From Amphiura filiformis (taxonomy: Eukaryota; Echinodermata; Ophiuroidea; Amphilepidida; Amphiuridae): a stretch of 64,000 nucleotides of DNA. Location: contig NC_092628.1 of assembly GCF_039555335.1 (NCBI RefSeq), positions 97,034,536 to 97,098,535 of the forward strand, given 5' to 3'. Below, piece by piece: positions 1-10,639 of this stretch; the stretch's first letter is position 1, and each line of letters begins with the position of its first letter. Under the pieces are notes generated by a model. That model did not search any database, was not told the DNA's origin, and saw nothing but the letters and a program-made list of their open reading frames with translations. The position numbers and the translations under genes were made by a program.

Positions 1-36
1 GACAGAATCATAATTATAATGAGGGTCATCAGTTAC

Positions 37-390
37 CTGCCACATACTGTAGTTGAAATCCTTTAAGTTCAATATTTCTATCTGTTACCCAGGAGAAATA
101 TATAGGTACTGCAGACTCGGAAAAGTCAACAGACTGTGGTGGCGGGAGACGATTTTCTGCAGTAAGATATCCGTCATATATCGTCGTTACCACACCATAT
201 GTAAAACCTCTACCATATTCCAGTGCATCTCTGAATTCTTCCACTTCAAAATCAACAAAGTAGTAAATAATACGTTGAGCTGAAGGTACGTTTACAAAGT
301 ACATACAGCTGTCTCTATTGAGATAAGAACCGGGGTAATTAGGAGATGTGAGGACTCCAGTAGGCGAGGACCATGTGCCACCACAAAGGC
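37..390 (-). CDS. CUB-domain exon of secreted EGF/CUB protein
   Basis: This 354-bp exon encodes 118 residues that form one CUB domain, an extracellular beta-sandwich used for protein or glycan binding. It opens with the typical CGG...TSPNYPGSY...C segment and closes with NIELKGFQLQY, the usual last CUB strand. On the minus strand the acceptor is a T-rich tract ending in gttgcag and the donor is GCAG|GTAACT. Both flanking introns are phase 1, as is usual for shuffled extracellular modules. Only the first cysteine pair of the CUB fold is present; the usual second pair is missing. The frame joins cleanly to the EGF exon at 6270-6398. The gene continues beyond the left edge, so the total domain number is unknown. 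The EGF-then-CUB order recalls cubilin or fibropellin-type proteins, but no orthologue can be named. Confidence 0.88.
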
Positions 391-3300
391 CTGCAACAAA
401 AAAAGTGCAAATATGATTTTTAAAATCACGCTACATTTTAATAGAGAACATATGTGCATCTGGTACAAGCTGCTCCGTGCGCACACTTTCTTTTCTGTGC
501 ATAACCTTGTGAGGTCCTATTGTTAGCTATTGCTAAACTTATGAAATGTATAGCCTATTCAAAATAAATAGGCCTAAGGTATGTTTAGATGTTTATGGAG
601 TCTATGGTAGGGAAGTATCGTCCGGCCAGGCCAGTGTAGCGTATCCTTCGTCATGTTCGTCTCCAATACAATTAGCCGATTTGTTTGTGACTTTATTTCA
701 CGAGGGCACAGGGGCAGTGGCGGCGCTACGGGGGAAAGGGGTACTTTTGAGGCACCCCCCAAAAAACACACGTAAATGTCCACTTTGTGCGGTAATTTGG
801 CGCTGCCAATGCCCAGGGGCGTAGCAAGCGGGTGGACATGGTAGACGAAGTCCAGGGGCCTAACCCCGTAACCCCTGACCCTAATTAGCATATCCTGATG
901 ATCTGAATGATCATGGGATCTTGTTTCCCTCAGCGGAAGCGGGAGTGACGGGGACCGGGGAGGGGTCATGTATATTTTGGCAAAGGGAGATCCCCCATGA
1001 TTGCCCTGAGCATCTTACTTTTTAGCACGGAAAATACTATGTTTTGGGCCCAATAGGGTACAATTACAAAATGTTGCACACGAATAAATAGCAGAACACA
1101 CCTTTAATATTCTGAAATTTAAATATTTCGCGCGCTTCACCGGTGAAAAAAAGGCCTAGTAAAACAGGAACAAAATATGCTCGTCCTTGACCCCCTCCTA
1201 AATTTTAATTCTTCCGGTGCCACTGGGGCCTACTCACATGGAAGTATAAGTGCATCATTTTGAGCAATACCTAGGATTCGGTCGATATACCCGGGTTTCG
1301 GCTGCTGATTCTTAGGTTTTGTATCCATACCAAGGTAGAGCTCAAAATTCGAATTTAAAACAACCATCAAAACCCTAGCGATTCAAGGGTTTTGGAGCCT
1401 GTGCCTTTGAATGTCATTGGCAGCAAACCCATAGTTTAGCCTCCGAATCTTTGGTATAGCCCTAGCAAAACTCAAATCCGGACAGCTATTCTAGGGTTTG
1501 CAGCCCATCCTAAGAATGTGCAGCTATACCCAGGTGTAGCCAAAGATTCACGTTAGTTTAGCCTGGTAAAATTCAAATTGGGTAGCAATTCTAGGGTTTT
1601 TGCGACAATTCTAAGGTCTAACATGTCTAAGGTCATAATGGGGCCAAAATTTAAACTTTGTCTTATCATGTTGTAATATACCTCAAAGTATCCCTCTCAT
1701 TGCTAGGAATAAAAAGTCAATTGTCATATTGCACTAGGGTGCCCCAGCAAAAAAACACAACACATTTTTAAAGAAACCGTGTAAATGACTGTTTATTAAA
1801 GGGTATAAAATGTTTTAATAACATTCAAAAACATTTTTGGAAACTTGCTGCAGAGCATTCGAAGATAACGTTTTTACGTGTTGACAACTATTTTGCAAAA
1901 TTGTTTGCCAAAACATATTTTACAATAACATTATTTTGACATTGTTATTTTAATGTCAATTCTTATGAAACGTTTTAAAACATGTTCATGACCTTATTTA
2001 ACGCGACATAATGTCTGTTATTAAAACATTTTGACCAAAAGCAAACACATTTGAGAAGTACCAAATCATTTGCAAACAGGGTAGTCAAATAGAGTCAAGT
2101 AGGTCAAATATCAAATATCTCACACAACAGAGTCAAATTTCAATCGTAACTTGCCTGAAATTACTCGTTTCAGCAAAAGAAATAGGAACATAAATTGTTT
2201 TAGAAATGTATAACCTCGTAATCGGATGATGTCATGAGTAAAAAGTTATACCTGGACATTTCATATTGGACTTCGGCTACATTAACTCTGAAAGGAGTCA
2301 TGACATTACAAATTGCATCAAAATACGGTTTTATTTAGCTTGTCTAAATAGAACCAATTTACCCCAGCAGAGAATGGCTGAGCCCTTTGTTATGGTATTG
2401 TTGTATCCAACGGGCGTTCTCTGCTTTGTTTGTGCACTGTGACGTTGGCTGCCGAGCTCATTTGAAACGTCACTTGTTTGTCTGCAATTGATCAGAGTGG
2501 ATCGAGATGAAATTAGCAGGGTACATGTACGTGTAGGACAGCTTAGGAGGAAGGATCATGCAAGCATAACAGTGAATTGAAAAGGGCGCACTTCAAATTT
2601 GGCCAATTTTAGAAAACATCCATGTCGATAAATGAATTTCCTCATATGCTTCATTTATCCAAATTTTTAATATATGGTGTGTGAAGCCTTTCCGAGGCTA
2701 ACATCGGGTCCTCAAAAATTAAAAATTGTTTTGTTTAAGTGCTACTGCCTGTTTTATGGATTTTTGAAGATCGCTCATAAATCAGTAAATATAGGCCTAT
2801 TGAAGTAAAGGGACCTACCACCATTTAGCTGAAATACTAATCTTTCTTAGCATGTAAATTATTTCCGTCGACAACAAATGCATTTGCCTAAAACTAAATT
2901 AGTTGAAGCAAAACATTAATCAATGATATTTTTAGGGAGTAATTTTCCAAACCACAATAGCTCTAAGCCACTGTGTGTGTCCAAGGCCATACTATTTTTG
3001 TATACGCTGTACAGTAGAATAGCTGTTCATTTTACCGATTGTCCTCCCATGTTAAACCAGATGACAAAATGTTAATTTAAAGTCTCATTGCAACTGAATT
3101 TTTATTTTTACTTTTCGGACTTGGCTTTGAGTAATGGTGACACATACCAATTACCATGTTTACAGTAAAAATGAAAATTATATTCCAGACACCGTCAAAA
3201 TGTCAAACTTTTTATTTTTTTGTATTGTTTTTAAATAATTAACTGCAGTTCATTTATTCAACCTCATAACAGGATCATACTTAAAAAATTTATGATGAAT

Positions 3301-3908
3301 GAACAGACGTTCATTAATATTGAAAAAAAAATTACTCATGCCTAATTTGCATAATAATAATATCATAAATACATAATTAGCTTTAATTACCTAATTTGCA
3401 TAATTAATATTACTTTTTGTGTATTTTTTGTTATCAATTGAAAGAACTTTGTATACATGTGTGCAAAAAAACGCACCTTTATATCATGTACGGTTTTCTA
3501 TTGGCATCAATTTTGCATATTAATTAGCTGAACTTAGTCATTTTTTGAGATTTAATTTGTCTGCAAATTGGCCGAAATTGCTAAAATAGTATATTTGGTT
3601 AATTTATTATAATTATTCAATGATAGATTTTTGTTTTCTGTAACAAAGTCAGGAAAGATAGGCATTTAACATGTGATATTTTAATTAACGCTGCTTTTTC
3701 AAGCAAGCGTCCAAATAAACCTTCAAAATCTCGGAATGTGCCAATTTTGTCATTACAGCCATTTGTGGCAGGATTTCATTCCATCTACGAGCATCTTTAA
3801 ATTGACACTACATCACAATGCATTGACCGATTTCAATTCTGTTTTTTGATTTTTGATGCTTTAATAAAGTTCACTAATGTAGGAACATTAAATAACGTGT
3901 TTTTGCTG
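391..3908. other. Intron of the EGF/CUB gene, no exon recognised
   Basis: No coding exon is visible here. Positions 1260-1620 hold a degenerate set of related blocks recurring around a tagggtt/aaccctag core in both orientations, which looks like decayed repeats. Positions 3200-3470 are very AT-rich with repeated taatttgcataat. The GC-rich stretch at 715-975 looks transposon-derived. Confidence 0.6.
715..811. mobile_element. Possible 97-bp hAT-type MITE
   Basis: The ends are imperfect inverted repeats (CAGTGGCGGCGC and, reversed, CATTGGCAGCGC). They are flanked by 8-bp near-duplicates, cacagggg at 707-714 and cccagggg at 812-819. An 8-bp duplication and CA-rich ends fit hAT elements. The very small size and the mismatch in the duplication keep confidence low. 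Confidence 0.35.
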
Positions 3909-4754
3909 CGATTATTTTTGAGGCGATATGCCTAATATTAACTATCTGATCGTGCTGAATAAACTCAAAACCACGGTATGTTTCTATGTTACAGAAGTTA
4001 GTTAGCTAACTTTGTTATCTACAGAAGTAGAAGTTAAATGGTACTATACAGCCATCTAGAAATAAATTTATGACAAAATCAATAGACTGATCATTGGCCC
4101 AATTGGGTTAGAATATAATATGTAGTGCTTGTTAACACCAAAAAATCACTGGTACATGTATCAAACTAAAACCAGAAACTGGCGAAACTTATACCTAAAT
4201 TAACATGCTATACCGCCCACCTCTCGAGGTAGTAAGTTTCTTTTGCAAAGAAACTTGTTTGGCGGTTTATTGATCTTTATACTATTTCTTAATCATGTTA
4301 ATGATACCAATTCTGATCATATGGCCGATTATTTTTGAGGTGATATGCCTAATATTAACTATCTGATCGTGCTGAATAAACTCAAAACCACGGTATGTTT
4401 CTATGTTACAGAAGTTAGTTAGCTAACTTTGTTATCTACAGAAGTAGAAGTTAAATGGTACTATACAGCCATCTAGAAATAAATTTATGACAAAATCAAT
4501 AGACTGATCATTGGCCCAATTGGGTTAGAATATAATATGTAGTGCTTGTTAACACCAAAAAATCACTGGTACATGTATTAAACTAAAACCAGAAACTGGC
4601 AAAACTTATACCTAAATTAACATGCTATACCGCCCACCTCTCGGGGGGGGGGGGGGATCGCAAGTTTCTTTTGCAAAGAAACTTGTTTGGCAGTTTATTG
4701 ATCTTTATACTATTTCTTAATCATGTTAATGATACCAATTCTGATCATATGGCC
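3909..4754. repeat. Recent 417-bp tandem duplication
   Basis: Two adjacent copies (3909-4325 and 4326-4754) are almost identical. The main difference is a G-run near 4645 that replaces a short stretch in the first copy. Each copy contains a small perfect hairpin, aagtttc...gaaactt, near its end. The low divergence indicates a recent duplication inside the intron. Confidence 0.9.
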
Positions 4755-4799
4755 TAATAATTAATATTAGGTTAACTTGATAAATATTTATGTTATGTT

Positions 4800-5577
4800 A
4801 AATTAGCATTCAGTGGTAGTTTTACTGGAATGTATGGCTATCGGTATGATTTACCAGGTCATAATATATACAGTTAATTAGCTTTCAGTGGTATGTTTAC
4901 CGGGAAGTAGTGGCTATGGATAATGTTTGCTCTCCGATTTATTCAAGCCCTAATATTATATTATATACTGTTAATTAGCTTTCAGTGGTATATTTACCGG
5001 GAAGTAGTGGCTATGGATAATGTTTGCTCTCCGATTTATTCAAGCCCTAATATTATATTATATACTGTTAAGGTGGTACTACACCCCTTGATAAATTTGT
5101 GACTATTTTTGCATTTTTCTCAAAAACTAATAAAACACTGGTAACAAAAGTTATGTATATTATAGGGGCAAGCAATCCAGTTACTACACTGGAATTTCAG
5201 TGACTCAAGACAAGTAGTTATTGATTTATTGATCAAATATTGGTTTTCCCTCATTTTGGACTGTAACTCCACAACTGTTGTCTGTGGGGAAATAAATTTT
5301 TCAGTGCAGTAGTTGTAGTCCTTGCCCTATAATATACATATCTTACTTGTCACCAATGCGCTATAATTTTTGAGAAAAATGCAAAAATAGACACAAATTG
5401 GCCAGGGGTGTAGTACCACCTTAATTAGCTTTCAGTGGTATGTTTACCGGGAAGTAGTGGCTATGGATAATGTTTGCTCTCCGATTTATTCAAACCTTAA
5501 TATTATATTATATATTGTTAATTAGCTTTCAGTGGTAGGTTTACCGGGAGGTAGTGGCTATGAGAGTTTTTCTCAGG
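4800..5577. repeat. 97-bp intronic tandem repeat, interrupted by a MITE
   Basis: Units starting ttaattagctttcagtgg recur at 4874, 4971, 5421 and 5518, and a more diverged unit starts near 4799. The spacing is exactly 97 bp wherever it is uninterrupted. The third full unit boundary (5068-5071, TTAA) is the insertion point of the MITE at 5072-5420, so the neighbouring units show the empty site. Confidence 0.88.
5072..5420. mobile_element. 349-bp long-TIR MITE with TTAA (or TA) duplication
   Basis: The termini GGTGGTACTACACCCC and their reverse complement bound the element. The inverted homology continues inward for roughly 140 bp on each side, including gcatttttctcaaaaa and tatgtatattatagggcaa. 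Flanks are TTAA on both sides (5068-5071 and 5421-5424). TTAA target duplication is known for piggyBac and Kolobok elements, but TA with one more base at each end fits equally well, so the superfamily is not fixed. No coding capacity. Confidence 0.85.
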
Positions 5578-5799
5578 TCTAAAGATGTTTATCAAATTAT
5601 GTGATGTAAATGATCAGTACTTCAAACTATTGCATTTATGTAGAAATATTGGTATATGTGTATTGAATAAATGATCCTCTCTGAGGGCAGACAAATATCG
5701 CACATTTTAGTCCACGTTTGGAAATTCTCTGTCTTGGGGTAATTGTGAATTAAGTATAATGTTTAAGATTTCTCAAATTAAAAGTTTTCGCTTGACAAA

Positions 5800-6118
5800 A
5801 CCAGTAAGTTTTTACTACTCTAATATTTCGTCCTACACGTCGGAGGACTTCTTCAGATATGAAACATCTGATCCACTTTGCCGGGAAACTGACTTCCGGT
5901 TGTGATTGGTCTTGTATCCAGTCTTTAAAAGTGGGTCATATACGTGACTTAGGAAATAAGTGCCTTCCTCTCTATTCATGGTCTTTGTCCCCCCCCCTTT
6001 CTGATCTCCATCGCTTCTCGTACTTCTCTGGATCTTCTGATATGCTCTTTTCCAAGTAAGTATCTTGGAGTCCTCCCAGTTGACAACATGATTTGATATA
6101 TGACCCACTTTTAAAGAC
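5800..6118 (-). pseudogene. Penelope-like element 3' remnant (C-terminal ORF end)
   Basis: On the minus strand, 5833-6108 reads NHVVNWEDSKIL near its start and MNREEGTYFLSHVYDPLL towards its end. These resemble the segment downstream of the GIY-YIG endonuclease in Penelope-like proteins. The ORF runs out next to CTGAAGA...GAAA (5842-5813 region), the core spacing of a hammerhead ribozyme with a GTCCT/AGGAC stem II. Stems I and III are not convincing here, so this copy looks decayed. No reverse transcriptase is present. A perfect 22-bp inverted repeat (5922-5943 and 6096-6117) brackets most of the fragment. Confidence 0.65.
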
Positions 6119-6269
6119 TAATGAACGTTGGACATCGGACCATTGTTTTAAGAAGTATTAAGCACTTTCTAATGCGGTGATGGCATAACACATGAATACA
6201 ATTCAATAGTAGTCAATGCTCAAACAAAAATACAGTTTTTTTGCTTTATTAGGCTATCTGTCTACATAC

Positions 6270-6398
6270 CTAGATCAGTTTGACCATCGCAAGTTACTCC
6301 TTCATATCCGGCGGGGCATAAACATACATATCCTGTGGCTGTTTCAATACAGGTCGCGCCATTCTCACAAGGGTTTGAATTACACGCATTATTTCCAG
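6270..6398 (-). CDS. EGF-like domain exon (third EGF)
   Basis: This 129-bp phase-1/phase-1 exon encodes one EGF module: ACNSNPCENGATC, then YVCLCPAGYEGVTC, giving six cysteines in EGF spacing. The acceptor is catatag and the donor is CTAG|GTATGT. It joins in frame to the EGF exon upstream (7658-7807) and the CUB exon downstream (37-390). It has no D-x-D-E-C calcium-binding start. EGF modules of this kind are extracellular and disulphide-bonded and usually serve as spacers or ligand-binding units. Confidence 0.9.
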
Positions 6399-6477
6399 CT
6401 ATATGAAAATGAATTTACATGAAATACATTTATCATTTTATAATCAATCATATCAGCAATAATTTAAAATCGGCAAA

Positions 6478-7388
6478 TACAGACCTGACATTTAGTATGG
6501 AATATTTTTTGCAACATTCCAAGACTGGTCTGGAAGGGGCTGCATAAACCGCACGTGCTAAATATTAATTGGGGTGTGTCAAGATATGGTGTAGAATAAT
6601 TGTTTGATGGAAAATGTACTTTCCATTAGTTTGCATTATGGCGATCATAATGTCGTGAATTAGCCTAAAATGGCGGTTTTATGGCTAACTATGAGCTTTG
6701 TGGGGGACACAATTTCGGACTTTATGCACCATTTCTCTGTTATTATCAAATTTATAGGGGTTCGAGGTGATATTGATATTTCCTAAACTTCGTCAGCAAT
6801 TGGCATTCATGACAGCTGAAATACACTTGCAATTTACCAATTTTATAAACATTCGAAGAGCTTAAAATATGGCTCTAAAAAGTAGTACGTACTCATAAAA
6901 TTTGAATGGCCCCTGGGGTCAAATGTTATAAACTTACGGTACAAAGCAACTGCGAGAATTCCTGGTTGTCCAATGAACTCACGCTGTTTCTTTGTGTACA
7001 GTAAGTTATAAAATTTGGTCCCAGAGGCCATTCAAACTTTCTGAGTGCGCACCACTTTTAAGAGCCATATTTTAAAGCTCTTCGCACTTAAAACTGGTAA
7101 ATTACAAGTGCATTTCAGTTCTGACGAACACTTATTGGTATTTCAGTTCAGAATGTATCACCTCAAACCTCAAAATGAATTTGATAATATCAGAATAATG
7201 TTGCTCAAATTCAGAAATTTACCCCACAAAAATCAAATTCAAGTCTCTTTAAATCCGCCATTTTAGGCTAATTCACTACATCATGAGCACCATAATGTAA
7301 ATTAAAATTTAGCCCGTGCGGTTTTTGCAGACCCCTTCCAGACTAGTCTAGGAATGTTGCAAACAAATATTCCATACTAAATGTCTGT
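6478..7388. mobile_element. 0.9-kb foldback element
   Basis: The left half (about 6478-6935) and right half (about 6980-7388) are inverted copies of each other, with only some tens of bases at the centre. Matching landmarks include tttagtatggaatattt, gtctggaagggg, gaattagcctaaaatggcgg and aaaatatggctct. Arms are diverged by substitutions and small indels. The outer ends share TACAGAC. No protein is encoded; small ORFs in both directions are shadows of the palindrome. It lies in the intron between EGF exons 2 and 3. Confidence 0.85.
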
Positions 7389-7469
7389 AATTACAAAGTT
7401 ATGGCACTTTTACTTTACTACATGCATGTCTGAGAGTGCACAGCGGCCTAATTATGATTATAATTTTGT

Positions 7470-7473
7470 TACA

Positions 7474-7540
<67 letters not shown>

Positions 7541-7600
7541 TAAATATTGTTGTTGTTATTGTTGTTGTTCTTATTAATACTGTTGTTGTTCTTGATTAAT
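7470..7600. repeat. ATT trinucleotide microsatellite with TTG-rich tail
   Basis: About 24 uninterrupted ATT units are followed by imperfect TTG repeats. The poly-tyrosine reading frame across it is an artefact of the repeat. Confidence 0.95.
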
Positions 7601-7657
7601 CTTATACGTATCACCCTCATCGTATTGTTTGGTACCTATCCCAGATCATATACTTAC

Positions 7658-7807
7658 GTGTCGTACAGTCTGGTCCTCTAAGACCATTTGGACATTGACA
7701 GACAAATGAAGCTGCGGCGGTGGCGGCCCGGTCGCCACTAGCAGGTCTGGCAGGGACGGTAGGCACACAATTACCACCATTTTGACACGGTTGCGCACAT
7801 TCATTAC
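7658..7807 (-). CDS. EGF-like domain exon (second EGF)
   Basis: This 150-bp phase-1/phase-1 exon encodes NECAQPCQNGGNCV, an extended loop, then FVCQCPNGLRGPDC. The six cysteines have EGF order. The loop between the third and fourth cysteine is unusually long and rich in Ala, Pro and Arg (about 25 residues, against roughly 8-12 in common EGF modules). The acceptor is tttctcag and the donor is CACAC|GTAAGT, a strong match to consensus. It lies between the EGF exons at 9848-9979 and 6270-6398 and keeps the frame. The loop could carry a cleavage or modification site, but nothing specific is recognised. Confidence 0.9.
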
Positions 7808-7984
7808 CTGAGAAAGTGATTAATAAGGTAAAAAATATATAGAGCATGTCAAGATGATGCTTCCTCCATTCCGTCCACGGACGACTGCACAGTTACATGA
7901 AGAAAACTACGCACGTGCAAGTATTAGTGGCTTCGAAATTTGATTCAAAGTTTGAGTTTAAAAAAGAACCACATTAGTTCTAAA

Positions 7985-8483
7985 AATAGAAAAAGAAACA
8001 GAAGACCTGGTACCAGGGGAAAGCTGATTCCACAAAGATGCGGTTGAAAAAAGATGACTTGAATGCCTCAGTCCTACAAAAAGGAACCTTCAGAAGAAGA
8101 GGAGCAGAAGATGATCTCGTAGTGGGATGCACTTGTCCAGCCCCAGAGTTGCAAAATTTGACATGTTTGTTAATGTCCAGGTCATACATAAAAGGTAATA
8201 CACTTAAAAACAATGAAAAGTCAAGCTGCTCCCTACGTAATGTAAGAGTGAGCAAGTTCAATTTACACAAGCGCTCCCGATGGTCCAGATCAGGATTGTG
8301 CACAATGAATTTGGTAGCTCGCCTCTGGACACCTTCCAGTTACTCAACATTGTGTCTGGAAGTACCACTCCAGAGGCAGCTACCAAACTCAAGATCACTT
8401 CTGATCAGGGCAAGATACAGGGCTTTGGTGACTGTCACAGGTGCATTAAAACCTACAGTGCGCCAACCATCGTACCATCAGCT
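7985..8483 (-). pseudogene. CR1/L2-like LINE reverse-transcriptase C-terminal remnant
   Basis: Minus-strand translation gives LYLALIRSDLEFGSCLWS, then LEGVQRRATKFIV, then HRERLCKLNLLTLTLRRE, then FKSSFFNRIF. This is the thumb and post-RT region typical of CR1/L2/Rex-type LINE proteins. An in-frame stop interrupts it (after SRHNVE) and nothing upstream of the RT thumb is present. It abuts an RTE fragment in the opposite orientation. Confidence 0.7.
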
Positions 8484-9352
8484 TGATATGTCATGCCAGT
8501 ATTAACGGTTCTGCTAAAGATCATCATCAGAAGGCTAAAGCTAAAACTAGACCAGGAGATTTCTGAGGAGCAGACTAGCTTTCGAGAAGGAAGAGGGACT
8601 AGAGATCAGATTGTAAACATCAGGAATATAATTGAGAAGTGTAAAGATCACGAACTAGCACTTAATAATTATCTGCTTCATTGACTACAGCAAGGCCTAA
8701 GACTGTATCAGCCATCCCCACTTGTGGAAGACAATGAGAAGGGTGGAATTCCTGGATCAAATTATTTATCTCATTAGTCAACTATACGAGGACCAGGAAT
8801 CTGCAGTCAGGACAAGTAATGGAGATACCGAATGGTTCAAGATTGGAAGAGGGCTACGATAGGGTTGCATATTGTCTCCAAACCTGTTTAACATTTATTC
8901 AGAAGACATCATGACAGAACTGGTGGAGTCAAACTTGGCGGTATGGTATGGTAACGATACCACCCTAATATGCAGCAGTAGAGCTGAACTGCTGGCCCTT
9001 TTGAAATGCATTCAGAATTGGAACTGGAGAGGACCTTTTGATAGATGGCCAAAAGATTGAGGAGGTTAAACAGTTTTAATACCTGGGTTCAATGATTGAC
9101 AACAAAGGTGATAGCACATCTGAGATCAAAAGAAGATTAGCCATGGCAAGGACAACAACTCCGAGTATGTCAAAGATCTGGAAGAGTCGTGATTTATCAG
9201 TCAACCTTAAGGTACGGTTATTCGTGCAACAGTCTTCTCAATTGCAACATACTGGTGCGAATCCTGGGCAATGACAAAGAATGACAGGAAGAAGATAGAT
9301 GCATTTGAGATGTGGTGCTATAGGATGCTGTTAGGTGTATATTCAAAAGAGT
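8484..9352 (+). pseudogene. RTE-type (BovB-like) LINE remnant
   Basis: The fragments read EEQTSFREGRGTRDQI, FKIGRGLR-GCILSPNLFNIYSEDIM, NDTTLICSSRAEL, then KIWKSRDLSVNLKVRLF and KKIDAFEMWCYRMLLGV. This order of motifs is that of RTE/BovB reverse transcriptases. The catalytic YADD box is degraded to YGNDTT. Several stops and frameshifts break the frame, and the 5' half is missing. The 3' end runs straight into the GTAA microsatellite at 9347, as RTE elements commonly end in simple repeats. Confidence 0.75.
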
Positions 9353-9449
9353 AAAGTAAGTAGGTAAGTAAGTAAGTAGGTAAGTAAGTAAGTAAGTAGT
9401 AAGTAAGTAAGTAGGTAAGTAAGTAAGTAAGTAGTAAGTAAGTAAGTAG

Positions 9450-9480
<31 letters not shown>

Positions 9481-9549
9481 GGTAAGTAAGTAGGTAAGTA
9501 AGTAAGTAAGTAGGTAAGTAGATAAGTAGGTAAGTAGGTAGGTAAGTAG

Positions 9550-9590
<41 letters not shown>

Positions 9591-9592
9591 TA
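9347..9592. repeat. GTAA/GTAG tetranucleotide microsatellite
   Basis: About 60 tandem gtaa units with scattered gtag variants and single-base slips. It is probably the expanded tail of the adjoining RTE remnant. The TYLL-repeat reading frame on the minus strand is not a gene. Confidence 0.95.
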
Positions 9593-9847
9593 GGCATGAC
9601 GGTTGGCTGGATTCTGATTAATTTAGAAGGAGAAACATCACCTAAAAGTTCGGCACATGCCTAATACGTTTAGAGCAACATAGTCTTCCTGTTAAAATCA
9701 TATAGATGTGAACGCTTTTGGCAACCATTTTCGGGAATATAAGCAACAAACAGAAATAAGATCTTCTAAAAAGGTGAGTAGTACTAGTAGTTTGATCCTT
9801 TTATGAAATAGCAAGTTTGAGTAATATCGGGACAATTCATTACTCAC

Positions 9848-9979
9848 CTATCACGGAAATTTGCTGCTCACATAACCTCCCAGTATAGAGGCCATTACAT
9901 CGACAGAAGAATGTAAGGCCAAACATGTCACTAAGACAAGTACCGGCATTTTGACATGGGTTGCTTGCACAAGTTAGAT
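9848..9979 (-). CDS. EGF-like domain exon (first EGF)
   Basis: This 132-bp phase-1/phase-1 exon encodes LTCASNPCQNAGTC, then FFCRCNGLYTGRLC, an EGF module with six cysteines. The acceptor is ctctttcag and the donor is GATAG|GTGAGT. It joins in frame to the signal-peptide exon at 12,758-12,851 (completing an Asp codon) and to the next EGF exon. As the first domain after the signal peptide it forms the mature N-terminus of the predicted secreted protein. Confidence 0.9.
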
Positions 9980-10238
9980 CTGAAAGAGAAAAATGTCATT
10001 ATCACATGGATGTTAATAGTTAATTAATTTAGGAGGGTTCGATCTACCAACCTTTTTTTTATTGAACCAATTAAAGTTTTATTGCTAATGTAGCAAACGA
10101 ACACTCCAAACACACATTGCCATGTACTGTTCTGGTCATTTTTCTTTCCTTTAAAGGTATCAGTCGCCCACCTTTGCGCAGTATTTTGTGGGGCCTGAGA
10201 GCACATCAGACACACCAAATTGCATATTGAATACGATT

Positions 10239-10618
10239 CAGAGGATGATTTAAGGAAGCCCCATCATGCACTGCGAAAGTGTTATCTTTAGAGTTTCAAC
10301 TGCTACTTTACTTTTCAAATCCCATTGAACTCTGTGCAAAATATGTTGTTTTGGAATTGCCCGTGTGTCATTATTACTTGGCCGATTTCAGAACAAAAGT
10401 GGTGTGTGTTTGAAGGATAATTCACAACTTCTGAAGATACCATAAAATGTGAAATCGACCAGCATCTTCACAGCGTTTTTTATATAACTGTGCAAATTCA
10501 AATTTAACCATGCACTTGTATGCAGCATAGCATAGCAGTAGTGTCATGTTACTCACACTGCTCGCCGGCTGCACAGTAAACCCAGTGGGGTGGTGGGAAG
10601 TGCTTAAATCATCCTCTG
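10239..10618. mobile_element. 380-bp MITE with 9-bp target duplication
   Basis: The terminal inverted repeat CAGAGGATGATTTAAG is perfect over 16 bp. It is flanked by AATACGATT at both 10,230-10,238 and 10,619-10,627. The host sequence is itself a dispersed repeat; the copy at 33,788 shows a similar uninterrupted site. A 9-bp duplication suggests Mutator-like or Merlin-like mobilisation, though an 8-bp hAT reading is not excluded. No ORF. Confidence 0.85.
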
Positions 10619-10639
10619 AATACGATTAATGCCCTTCTG

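Noticed and set aside
574..969. 131-codon minus-strand frame.
   Set aside because: It crosses GC-rich transposon-like sequence, has low-complexity Pro/Leu composition, and matches no family.
7381..7599. 72-codon plus-strand frame with a poly-tyrosine run.
   Set aside because: It is the ATT microsatellite read through in one frame.
9343..9597. 84-codon minus-strand frame of TYLL repeats.
   Set aside because: It is the GTAA microsatellite read through in one frame.
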